Shown here one piece after another: positions 22,386-32,524 of a DNA stretch of 64,000 nucleotides. Under the pieces are notes generated by a model that was given only the letters and a program-made list of their open reading frames with translations, did not search any database and was not told the origin of the DNA. This DNA comes from Gracilaria domingensis (lineage: Eukaryota > Rhodophyta > Florideophyceae > Gracilariales > Gracilariaceae): the NCBI GenBank assembly GCA_022539475.1, contig VCMS01000089.1:124001-188000 (forward strand). The letters are read 5' to 3'. The position numbers and the translations under genes are program-made. How positions within the stretch are numbered: position 1 is the first letter of the stretch; each line of letters opens with the position of its first letter.

Positions 22386-23279
22386 TGTAGAGCAAACCCT
22401 CCTCAGGGATACCGTTTCGGTAGTCGCACTCATAAGTTGTTGAGACGCCCATCGATGGGAAACTCGAGGCTATGAGTAGCACGATGACGTGGATCCGGAC
22501 CCGGAATGTGTACATGTGTACCACTATTTGGTTGTCTGGATGGAGTGAATCTTTTCATAATTTTTAGAAATACCCTGTGGGTTTTGGTGCGACACTGTCA
22601 GGACTGCCCGGGACGGGAGGTGCACACGAGGTGCTAGATTAATCTATTACTTAGATATTTTTGAAAACTGTCTACAGGGCCGCTAATTCTAGTACTTAGC
22701 TGATATCTGACCGCCATCACCAACCTAGTAAAGGGAACCCGGTGTGCGGCTCTAACTACTTTGCCTGCGCGACGACTCCAACTCCTCGCGGAGCGAGTTA
22801 CCGCAGCACGGTCTAGTTATCCCCCGGCTCCAACCAGGAGAGTGCACGCAGTGCATACCATCATTGGTCTTGTTTTTCCTTTGTTTGTCTTGTGACTCGT
22901 GGAGTGCGCACATATTTGTTTACCGACTGGTACTTTTTCTCCGCCCCAGTACTTGGGTTTCTTTCTGTTCTTTCTGTTGCTTTTACCATTGGTTTCGTTC
23001 ATTACCGCCTATTTCTATTTGGTTGTTCCACCTTTGGATGTCTACATTTGGCTACGGATACCGTCATTGGTCAGCTACAATCTACACTTCTGTGTCCGCA
23101 TTTTCTGACCCTTTCTCCCGTTCGGGCATTCTTTCTCAACTCTGTTATATAGCCTGAAGTCCTCGTGGATTTACACCCACACTAGAGGATACGGGGTGCC
23201 CTGTCGCTGCGCGAACCTCTCTTGAGAGCGGGGATTCGAACTGCCTCGGTGGCTTTTCCCCTCCTGGGATTCCTCCACA
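22386..23279 (+). mobile_element. Solo-LTR-like element (family E, copy 1)
   Basis: An 894-bp non-coding element beginning TGTAGAGCAAACCC and ending GATTCCTCCACA, flanked by the 5-bp duplication AACAT (22381-22385 and 23280-23284). TG...CA ends with a 5-bp target duplication are typical of a solo LTR left by recombination. It is about 95% identical by eye to the copy at 27803 over the first 250 bp. The 9.3-kb tandem unit starts inside it, at 23198. Confidence 0.8.
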
Positions 23280-25022
23280 AACATGTGTATTCTGCCCGTT
23301 GGTCTAGAGCTGGTAGGCGGTTCCTATGAGAAATGTTTGGAAGGACAGAGAAATTTGAGGTCAGGTGGCCTCAATGGATGCAACACGGAATCCAAACGGA
23401 CCACGTATTTAGTGCGGGCAATGTGCGAATGCACCCTAATTTCTTGATATCACATTGGAGCACACGCGCTTAGCAGCGATAAATGTTGTGCTCCATCTGC
23501 GCTCACATTGTTCGTAATTTGCTCCACGAAATATCTGTTTGCACTCTACACGCACTCAAAATAATGAAATAAAGTAAGATATATTCCGCTGCAGAACCCA
23601 CATGTAGTTTGCTCTTTTCCGTTGTTCGTTCTCTTTTCTTTGATGTTTATCACACTATCAATCTTATTCTCGTTTATTCTTGTCGCAAGATGTTTCCCTG
23701 CAAATAAAATATGCGTTTCTTTGGTGGTTTCTGGGCCCATGTTGATGTTTTCCGGTTAGTGATCATTCTAACCTGAGCTTCTTTCTTGCTACATGGGACA
23801 GATGAAAGGGTTCCTAACAAATCGCGTCGTTTGCCACCGAGATGTTCTCCAGAAAATTATTGAGAATTGCTCCAATAAAATCAACATCGATCTGGCAGAA
23901 ATATTAGTGGTACAGAACCATAATTATCATTGTAGTAAATCACTACTGTTCTCTTCGGTTTTCACGCAGTGCTGCTTTTACTCTTTTCGAATACGTTGAC
24001 CTTGAGCTGCAGCTGTGTAATTACCTCACTCCTTTTGAAAGCAATACTGAGCACAAATACAACCAGAAAATCAGAGCTGCAAATATTCGGAGTCTATTCC
24101 TTTCTAGTTCTGTTCGAGTAGGTTCACCTAGAAATTGCTCATGGAAACAGTAACCAACACAAAAACTAAACTTTTTCGAAGTTTCTAGAGTGATGGATCA
24201 AAGTAGTGCAATGTATGAAATACATTCATCCGCTCCTAGTCTAGAACTCACTTGGAAATACTGCAGCCGTGATCTCTTTGTCCATAATAACCCATAATAG
24301 CTTTACCTAGCAAAACCCATTGTCATCGAGTAATCATGGGGCGGTAAATGAAACTGACGCTTCCCATTATATTTTCAGAGCATTTTCGGGAAAGTTATTT
24401 TTCAAGGATGCACACCACGGAAAATTAGGGAAGAAAAACCTTGCTTACTATTAAATGACGTTGGTCATGCTCCGCGTATTATACGCTTACTACACGAGTT
24501 CTTTTCGATTCGAATCTAATGAGAACTTCCTTACTTTTCCCCAAAGAAAATTTTCCAGGGTTTTTAACATCTCATCTGTGAAACCTTTGGCTGCGTGTTG
24601 TAAAACTTTTTAGAAGAATGGTACAATGACATGGCATTACTCTGGATTTATGTTATGAATCCTTTAATCGAAGAATAAGTGCAACAAGTACTTTTCAGCA
24701 ATAAGTATTTCAGCAGAAACAATGTCAAAGAACTACTCAGGTTTTACAAGCTCGTCGAAACATAACGGAAATGTATTTCAGTAAGCTAGTGCATTTTATT
24801 TCAATTTTTATCGACGTGGTTCTTGGGACTGGTTCCCTATAAGAACCAGAACTATATGGTTTCTTCACAACTAATTGCTTTTACAGCTCCTGAGCTTTAT
24901 AGGAGTAGAAAAAAGGCTCATGCATTATGCCTTCTATCAATCTGATTAAGGAACCTATTAAGAGAAGTGGAATATTTCGTCTTCTTTCTTCCTCTTTCCG
25001 ATACAACTTTGTTACTCCATGG

Positions 25023-25289
25023 TTACGGATAGGGGATATTTCTCACAAACATCGTGTTTACGTGATGAGGGCAACCTTGACATAGTTTCAGGGTTTGGAG
25101 GTATCTTATCGGAAGTCCTGGTACAGGAGTTGCTTTGTAGATTTTTTCGGTTGGAACATAGGTTACATGATTTGCACAATCGTAACCAAAAGAACGACAT
25201 GTATATAGTTTATGAGTTGTATTCGACTTCCCGCACTTTGCGCACGTAGATGAGCGACCCGAACTTGAAGAATAAGAGGCGGATGACAT
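25023..25289 (-). CDS. Short Cys-rich ORF, unknown (second copy 34350-34616)
   Basis: An 88-codon frame starting at ATG encodes a Ser-rich N-terminus followed by CAKCGKSNTTHKLYTC and, near the end, CQGCPHHV. Paired C-x2-C motifs suggest a small zinc-binding fold such as a zinc ribbon or knuckle, but no family is recognised. It is identical in both units of the tandem duplication, which says nothing about selection. It could be the end of a decayed Gag or a transposon accessory protein. Confidence 0.25.
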   Translation of the reverse strand: MSSASYSSSSGRSSTCAKCGKSNTTHKLYTCRSFGYDCANHVTYVPTEKIYKATPVPGLPIRYLQTLKLCQGCPHHVNTMFVRNIPYP

Positions 25290-25725
25290 TTTTAAGCCGG
25301 GTCTACTAATCCTTCAGCGGCAAGGAAAGCATAGGCAGTTTAGTTTACTTTTTAACAATTCAGCTGTTCTTATATACACTTCTGAAGAGGTTTCATCCTC
25401 CATTCTAAAGACACTGGAGTAATTTCAAGACTATCCCTGTTTAAAGTTTTTATCCGATTTATAAATAGAGCCATGCTCGAATGGAATAAATCATTTCGTA
25501 TGCTAAGCATGGAGACTCCATACGCAGAACGCTATCTCTCTATAAAAAGCTTATCCATTTTTGTGAAAGTGCAAATGGATTACAAATATTGGGGTGCCCT
25601 ACCTCCAACAGCACTTTGCCTGAACGCTACGAGTGTTTCAATGTAGCAGCCTTAGCAGGGCGTTTGCACATCTTAACTGATTATCTCATTTTTGTGAGTG
25701 CAGGTGGAGGGCAATCTGACATGGC

Positions 25726-25750
25726 GGGGAGCGGGGAAGGGAGGGAGGGG
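25726..25750 (+). promoter_or_regulatory. G-quadruplex-prone G-tract cluster (copy at 35053-35077)
   Basis: Five runs of three or four G separated by one to three bases (GGGG-AGC-GGGG-AA-GGG-A-GGG-A-GGGG) satisfy the classical G-quadruplex pattern on the plus strand. No gene start is adjacent, so a role is not implied. Confidence 0.6.
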
Positions 25751-27802
25751 AAAGTGAAAAACCTGTAGGCGCAGAAGGAGTGCAGCGTGTACCGCCCGCC
25801 CTCCATGTGCGTTCCAGCTACATGGCTCGTTTCATCTAATGTGACACCCTAAATGAAGCAGCACTTGCACATTGCGCGCACTCAAGACGAGGTTCGTTCG
25901 GCGTCCATGTAGCATATACTGATTTTATTTATCCTCAAAATGCGCTTCCTCTTCTCCATTACTTTCTCATAGATAGATCTGTTATAGATACGGTATCTAT
26001 TGTGTAAGACTTCTGAATGTGTGAAATGTTGAAGTATGTGAGTGGCTAACGTAGCGCACGTACTACTAATATATGTGGTTTTAAGTATCCTCCAACGTAT
26101 CTTACGTGTAACATCTCTATCGTCGAATGTAAGACAGAAATTGAAATTGATTGCAGGGAAACCTAGAAGATACTTTTTCTATATTGGGACCCTAACATAA
26201 AGTAATTTGAATATACCATACCATCGCATTATGCTCGTTTAGGCTTACGAGCGACCTTCTTTTTGACACGGGTGCAATTATATTGTCAATGTTTTCAATT
26301 TTGTGCGTGTTCTTGTTGAATGGGTTGAGGTTGTTCTCGTCGCGTTTTACGCTATTTTCAGTGCTTTTCATGCCCTACAGTAACCTTGAGTACTTCTCTC
26401 ATACTCGTATCGCGTTCGCTTTTGGTACGCAAGATGGGGGTTTTACGCCGCGATTTTAATCATCAATTTCGTTACCACGCGCGTCAATAGTTGTCAAAGA
26501 GCGTCCAATTTATGTATCTGCGGGTTTTTCGCAGGCCGCAAAATTTTCTTAGACAGAAATATAACTCAATTAAACGGTATCCATTGCTCCCCCTCATGCG
26601 TATGTACTGGATCAGCGATTTGTGTCTGTTCATACATATACAAATGCATTGCGCCACCAAATGACTATGTCTATTAGTTCTGCGATATATTGAGGAATAG
26701 AGGTCTTTGAAATGCAATTAGATTCTGATCTTCTTTGCTTCCCGTTATGTTATGCAATCATTTACATTTCATTTGAAGAATATCTCATAGCATTGTACTT
26801 GCAAACTTTGTTACTTGATTTAACGTTCGTCACGTATATTATGAACTAAGAATCCGAGAACTATATAATTTAATGGGTATTTGGTTTTTCGCAAACGAAA
26901 CGTTGGTTTACGGTAGCATTGGCGCGATACGACAGTGGCTAATTGTCAGTCAGTGAAGAGTGCCTACTGAAATAGCGATGAAAGCGCCGTGAACAATGTC
27001 GGAGTGGATAGACTTTAACACGCTTTGAATGCGACTAAGCTTTGCAGTTCAACAGAATTGCCAGAGTACTTTCATGCGACGGAACTCGACCATTTGCATG
27101 ATAGCACATAATATCTTTTGAATGATTCCATCGGTTGAAATGGATCTATTCCACCCGAAAATCGAGCAGGGACCGAATAGGTCGCAGTGATGACAGAAAT
27201 GAGGGCGATTAGCTCGAAAACGTTTGTGCGCACGAGTATATCGCACAGGAGAACATTTTGGTTTTGCACGACAGGGCCGAAATATGGTCCAATAAGGCCA
27301 AATTCTAGCCATGTATACGTTTTCTCAAAACTTCGAGCTAAAACCCCACATCTCGGTCAACATTCGGCCAGATTTTGACCATTTTCGATATTCATATATT
27401 TTTCAGAATATTCTGAAATGGGCTTTGCTCGCATTCAATGTGCCGCCCGTGTGTCATTCATACTTAACCCACTACTGCAGTCGAATCTCAGATTTTAGTT
27501 CTTGTTTAGAACTTTTTATAAAGAGGTGAAAGGCGTAATATCCACTAGGCAACGAAATGAATCCAGAGGTGGGGTGAGATCGATATCGATGAATTTGAAA
27601 TGACGATAAGAAAAGAGATATAGTTGTATGGAATGGTCATCACGGGGCACACCCAGGTTTTGTAAGATATCCGGCAGTGACCATTTGAATCCTTAACACG
27701 CGTAAATTCTTTGCATTTTCCAACAATATTACAATGTGTTTGGAAAGATTCGCAGCATAATGCTTTTTCCACATATTTGATATGCCTTGAAGTAGACAGT
27801 GC

Positions 27803-28695
27803 TGTAGAGCAAACCCTCCTCAGGGATACCGTTTCGGTAGTCGCACTCATAAGTTGTTGAGACGCCCATCGATGGGGAGCTCGAGGTTATGAGTAGCACG
27901 ATGACGTGGATCCGGACCCGGAATGTGTACATGTGTACCACTATTTGGTTGTTTGGATGGAGTGAATCTTTTCATAATTTTTAGAAATACCCTGTAGATT
28001 TTGGTGCGACACTGTCAGGACTGCCCGAGATGGGAGGTGCACATGAGGTGCTTAGATTAATCTATTATTTAGATATTTTTGATAACCGTCTACAGGGCCG
28101 CTAATTCTACTACTTAGGTTATGGCTGACCGCCATCACCAACCTAGCAAAGGTAACCCGGTGTGCGGCTCTAACTACTTTGCCTGCGCGACGACTCCAAC
28201 TCCTCGCAGAGAGAGTTACCACAGGACGGTCTAGTTATCCCTCAGCTCCAACCAGGAGAGTGCACGCAGTGCATACCATCATTGGTCTTGTTTTTCCCTT
28301 GTTTTTCGTGCGACTCGTGGAGTGCTCATATCTTTGTTTACGGACCGGTACTGTCTCTCCCCCCCAGTACCTGGGTTGTTTCTGTCCATTCTTTTGTTTT
28401 CAATATTGGTTTGGTACATTACTGCCTACTATTATTTGGTTGTTCCACCTTTGGATGCCTACATTTGGCTACAGATACCGTTATTGGTCACCTACAATCT
28501 TAACTACTCTGTTCGATTTTTGTGGCACTTTTCTCGTTCGAACATTATCTTTCAACTCTGTGGTATAGCCTGAAGTCTTCGTGGATTTACATCCACACCG
28601 GAGGATACGAGATGCGCTGTCGCTGTGCGGACTTCCCTTGAGAGCCGGGATTAAAACTGCCTTGGTGGCTTTTCACTTTTTGAGATTGCTCCACA
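27803..28695 (+). mobile_element. Solo-LTR-like element (family E, copy 2; second copy 37423-38313)
   Basis: An 893-bp non-coding element beginning TGTAGAGCAAACCC and ending GATTGCTCCACA, closely related to the copy at 22386. The flanks (AGTGC on the left, TCAAT on the right) do not match, so no target duplication is visible. The left flank may have been replaced by a later rearrangement. The right flank continues directly into a pogo-like transposase fossil. Confidence 0.7.
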
Positions 28696-29516
28696 TCAAT
28701 GGGCTCGCGATTTTTTGAAGGAAACCGAAAGTCTCGGTGCCCATAACAAGAAATTACTACTCGTTTTAAATACATATTTCTGCTATGTGCAGTTTGCGTG
28801 CTAAACTTGTTGACATCTGAAAGAGTAATTGTGATTGATCTTGTATCACACACAAGCCTTCTGCTTCAGCTCTTGGACGTTTTAGTCTTCTCGTCATTCA
28901 AATCTTATCTTCAAAGAGAGATTCATCCAGGAATTCGCCACCAAACAGTAATTGATGCCTTCGATGTAGCGGAATGTTTGTCAATTTCCATGTCTGACCC
29001 TATAACTGTTCCAAATTTTTGTAGCGGATTTGCGCGTACCAAGCTATGGGTGTTTCGAGAGAATGGTCGGTTTGCTGCTTTGTTGCAAAATGTGCTTGAC
29101 ATTGAGGAAAATGAAAACAGTTCTGGTCTGCACTTAAGCAAGCTTGTTGCTGAGTTGGTTTTGCAAGGACGATTTCTGGTTGATCAGCGGCAAGTGACCA
29201 GAGGAGCCACAGTTTGTATAGACACATGAAGGGGTCTTTATTTACTGCCAAATCTGTGTTGGCTGCTTTAGAGTTACGTGCGCCAGAATCTCGCAGTACA
29301 GAAAACGCAGCCGAGCTTTGTCGTCTGATCGAGTTGGCGCTGAAGCGCACAACTTTCCGTCAACAACTCAGAGCGACACATGAAGCTCGCCGTGCGAGTG
29401 GCCATCGCCGTACAGCCGTTTGCAAAACGCAACGTCTTGGGAATGAGAAGCTGAATTTTGACAGAATCGGGGTGGTTAGGATAAGGTTGGAGATAATTTT
29501 GTTGCACGTCTTGTAG
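28696..29516 (+). pseudogene. Pogo-like transposase fossil, C-terminal part (second copy 38314-39134)
   Basis: The segment 28798-29229 carries ERVIVIDLVSHTSLLLQLLDVLVFSSFKSYLQREIH. This aligns with the PAHTSH-QPLD-F-PFK block that ends the DDE core in pogo-like transposases and with the fossil at 19134-19220. A following frame (29214-29516) holds an Arg/Ala-rich tail. The N-terminal part is missing, since the solo LTR occupies that side. Frame changes and substitutions in the core motif mark it as dead. Confidence 0.6.
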
Positions 29517-30280
29517 CAAAGTGGGCCTGAAAACTGTAGTGATTTCGTGCGTTGTTTTTGTCTCTTGACAAACTGCTTTTATAGTAAGTGTTTGATTTTT
29601 TGTTCTGAAATGCGCGTGCATGGCATGTTTGGGGAGGTTTCTTTATTCCAACCTGTGTCAAAAAATACTCAAGACAATTTTTTAGAACTTTGGTTGCAGA
29701 ACGTCGAGACTAAGCGCTTTCAAATGAGATTTGTTTCGTTGAAATTGGAGCAGCTACCATGAAGATAAGCGGTCCATACTTCCGAAGAAGTGGACTTCAA
29801 GAAAAGATTTACTATTAATATGTTGAACGGTTACGTGGAAGAGCGTTCTTCCATGTACCGGTTTTTTTTGAAAAAGGTACATCCAGTGACTGCAGAAGAT
29901 GTGGGTTCAAAGAAAGTGTGGGTACAAGAAAACGTGAGGGCTACATTACAATAGGTTCGAATAACGTCGCAGCGAAACTAATAAGCGTGGCCCACATTAT
30001 ATTCGCCTCCACCGCAAATAATGCTACCGCAATAGCCTACGCAATGCGCGCCAAACCAAGCCCAAAAACCGAAGCAGTTCCTCTCTACGCGCCAAATACA
30101 CCGTACAGAGTCACATCTCAACGAAACCGCCCCACCACAGCTTCGATTTCCAATAAAGGTGTTTACTCCACGCTCCACAGCACAGATCTCTTGTCTTGTC
30201 CAAACCGTTCCACTTCCGACAATGGTTGTTCCATTGAGTTCCTCGCCTATTGTTGCGGCGTTCTAACGTGCGGCACCAAA
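29517..30280. other. Interval between two transposase fossils (repeated at 39135-39900)
   Basis: Short frames only. An open stretch at 29918-30301 overlaps the start of the next fossil in another frame and is Thr/Asn/Ser-rich, consistent with leader or low-complexity sequence and not with a separate gene. Confidence 0.4.
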
Positions 30281-30290
30281 CAACTCCAAT

Positions 30291-32490
30291 CCAGATATTG
30301 ATGATGCTGTATCTTCTGCCGAAACAACGTTAGCGTCAAATCCCTCCGCCGCACTGACCGAGACCACCAACCAAGAAAAACGAAACCATCGAGTTCATCA
30401 GGTTTTTTCCATTTCTGATCGAGCCAAGATTGTCAAACAGATGATTGACACCAGCCAAGCAGAGGGCGAGAAGCGCATAATATCTAAGACCGTTAAGCAG
30501 TTTCCTTCTCTTTTCCGAGGCAACGACAAAACCAAACTTCAGAAGGCAAGCAGGCTCTGGAACGCCCGCACAGACTATACGAATGAACTTGGAGTGGTTC
30601 AAGTTCGCGGTGTCGCCCCGTATATCACACGCAACACGTACCTTGCCATGAAGAGAGCCTATTTGAAGGCGAGAAATGGCCGCGATCAAAACGTGCGTGC
30701 CTGGGTGAGAGCATTGCACCTGGACATGGTTCAGGAGTTCGATCGCCTCCGTAAACTTGAGGTCAAGTTTAATTGGAAGACATAGCCTGCGCTGGCACTC
30801 TACACTGTGAAACATTCCACGAATCCAGCGTACCATGAATAAATGTGAAGAAAGTTTGACGACACCAGCAACAAACCAATCATTGACGTCATCAACCGAC
30901 GTTGGGTACAGCACTTCACAGATCGCTTCCGCATAGTAAGTCGCGCCTATACCGGAAAGTATTTGCCGTCCCCAGCAAAAGAAGAACTGATGCACAAGGA
31001 GAATGCATTTCATTAAGGGGAAATGAAACGAGCGTTTGATGCAGAGACCGTCTATGCAGATGACGCTGAAAATACGGATGAAAATCATTTTGTCATCAAT
31101 GTTGACAACGGTAAGACATTTCGATTTTTTGAAGAGTCAGAAGTGAAGTACGCCGATGTAGTACCTGGGGGAGAGAGAATGACAATGGTGGTTAGTGTAG
31201 AGCAAAACGCCCTGCAGAGGGATGCCCCGAGGTGCTTTTCATAGTCTGTTGATCCGTTACCGGCTTCGACACCTCGTGTTATGAGAGGCTACTGTAGTAG
31301 TGGCCCTATTTTGGGGTATGCCTACGAAGGGTAGTGTTTCTGCACACGTGTGCCGAGTTGGCCCGATGACGGGTGCGCCGTGGCAAACCTGCCACAGTTT
31401 CACACGTGTAGAGTGTTGGCCGGCAGCGCCGGATAGTTAGATATTTTTAGTTGATATTTTCAAGTGCCCTATATAGGTGGCGGCACTTGCCGCCACTGTA
31501 CGGGAAGTAAACCTCAAGGAGGCCTTTGGCTCTAGCTTCTTGCCGTGTGCGAACGGTTCTTCGTCCCTAACCAGTCTATACCGCCGCATCCCCGGAGTTG
31601 CTATCCACCTCTGTCCCCGAGGAGTCCTAGACCGTCCTTACGGCACCTTTTTGTTGTTTATTCGTTAATATTTCCGTCATACGGCTCTTCATTCTCTGCC
31701 CTGTTATACAGGTTTGGCCGGCTAGTCTCGGGACTTATTCCCGTTTGTCACGAGTCAGTGCTCCGCAGTGCGGCTCGTTTGCTGATCCTTTGTTTCCCCC
31801 ACGGTTGGGCTGGATACCCCCACTCGCTGTGGCTTGGCGGAACAACCGGATACCTACGCAGATTCTTCCCCTCCACCTCTGACTGCAGGCTCAGATTGGG
31901 ACCACCCGGACTAACACCTGGCATCGCGCTGGTTTAACGAGAGGGTTCTGCTGCTGCATCTACCTCTATAGAGAGCAGGTTTCGAACACCCTGTAGGTGC
32001 GCTTTTCGCGACGCGGCTCTTGTTTGCCCACTCGTGGGATTCCATCACAGTTAGAATTAGTACAAGAAGAGATTGAACCTAATTTAATGGTCTTTATCAA
32101 CAAAGCCCTATCGTATCTTATTTATGGTGTTTCCGATAACGTTTTAAACTTGTTCTATCGTTTAAGACTAAAAGGTTGGATGAATACGACTGTTATGCTT
32201 CAGTGACTGGGTGAGAGCAAGGTAATCAAAGCGTTTCGTTACGAACGACAGCGTGTGATGTACTTCGATAACTGCATTGGTCATAATTCTACCTTGGAAT
32301 TTGCTGAAAGCACTGTAGCCATACGTACAAATACCGAATGTTTTCCGAAGAATACAAGGCATCTGATTCAACCTGCTGATTCTTTCGTGGTTAAAAAGAT
32401 AAAGAAGGCATGGGATACTTGATGGGAGATGCATAAGATGAGAATAATTGCATCAAACCAGTGGTTAGAGTCGGGCAAAAGGTATTAATC
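30291..32490 (+). pseudogene. DDE transposase fossil split by a solo LTR (second copy 39909-42108)
   Basis: A plus-strand transposase relic. The N-terminal part (about 30291-30785) has a basic helical DNA-binding region: VFSISDRAKIVKQMID, KTVKQFPSLFRG and LQKASRLWNAR. The core start near 31023-31195 holds ENHFVINVDNGKTF with the first catalytic Asp, followed by VKYADVVPGGERMTMVV. The remainder resumes after the solo LTR (32050-32490) with LRLKGWMNTTVMLQ, then VMYFDNCIGHNS with the second Asp, then FPKNTRHLIQPADSFVVKKIKKAW. Stops and frame changes are present outside the insertion as well. It resembles DDE_1 (pogo/Tc1-like) transposases but is a different lineage from the fossil at 18270. Transposon ends were not identified. 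Confidence 0.7.
31196..32049 (+). mobile_element. Solo-LTR-like element (family E, copy 3; second copy 40814-41667)
   Basis: An 854-bp non-coding element beginning TGTAGAGCAAAACGCC and ending GATTCCATCACA, flanked by the perfect 5-bp duplication GTTAG (31191-31195 and 32050-32054). It sits inside the coding region of a DDE transposase fossil. A CTATATAGG TATA-like box lies at 31470-31478. The first 15 bases match the copy at 50440. Confidence 0.88.
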
Positions 32491-32524
32491 CCAGAAAGCG
32501 TTTTTTAGTAGACTTAGCCCGACT

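Larger units (their letters stand above)
23285..27802. other. AT-rich stretch without a supported gene (repeated at about 32612-37422)
   Basis: About 4.5 kb without long frames on either strand. One short Cys-containing frame (25023-25289, minus) and a G-rich tract (25726-25750) are listed separately. Several blocks look like decayed mobile-element DNA but have no ends or domains I can name. Confidence 0.5.
23198..32524 (+). repeat. 9.3-kb tandem duplication, unit 1
   Basis: The 9327-bp segment recurs immediately downstream as 32525-42142. The unit begins inside a solo LTR (GCCCTGTCGCTGCGCG) and ends at TTAGCCCGACT. The junctions share only TG as microhomology. Apart from one 0.3-kb stutter in unit 2, I could see only about fifteen scattered differences by eye, so the event is very recent or an assembly effect. 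Confidence 0.95.

Noticed and set aside
30336-31088. 250-codon minus-strand open frame (and its twin at 39954-40706)
   Set aside because: It runs antisense to a recognisable DDE transposase fossil on the plus strand and its product has no coherent domain. The openness is a by-product of the opposite frame.
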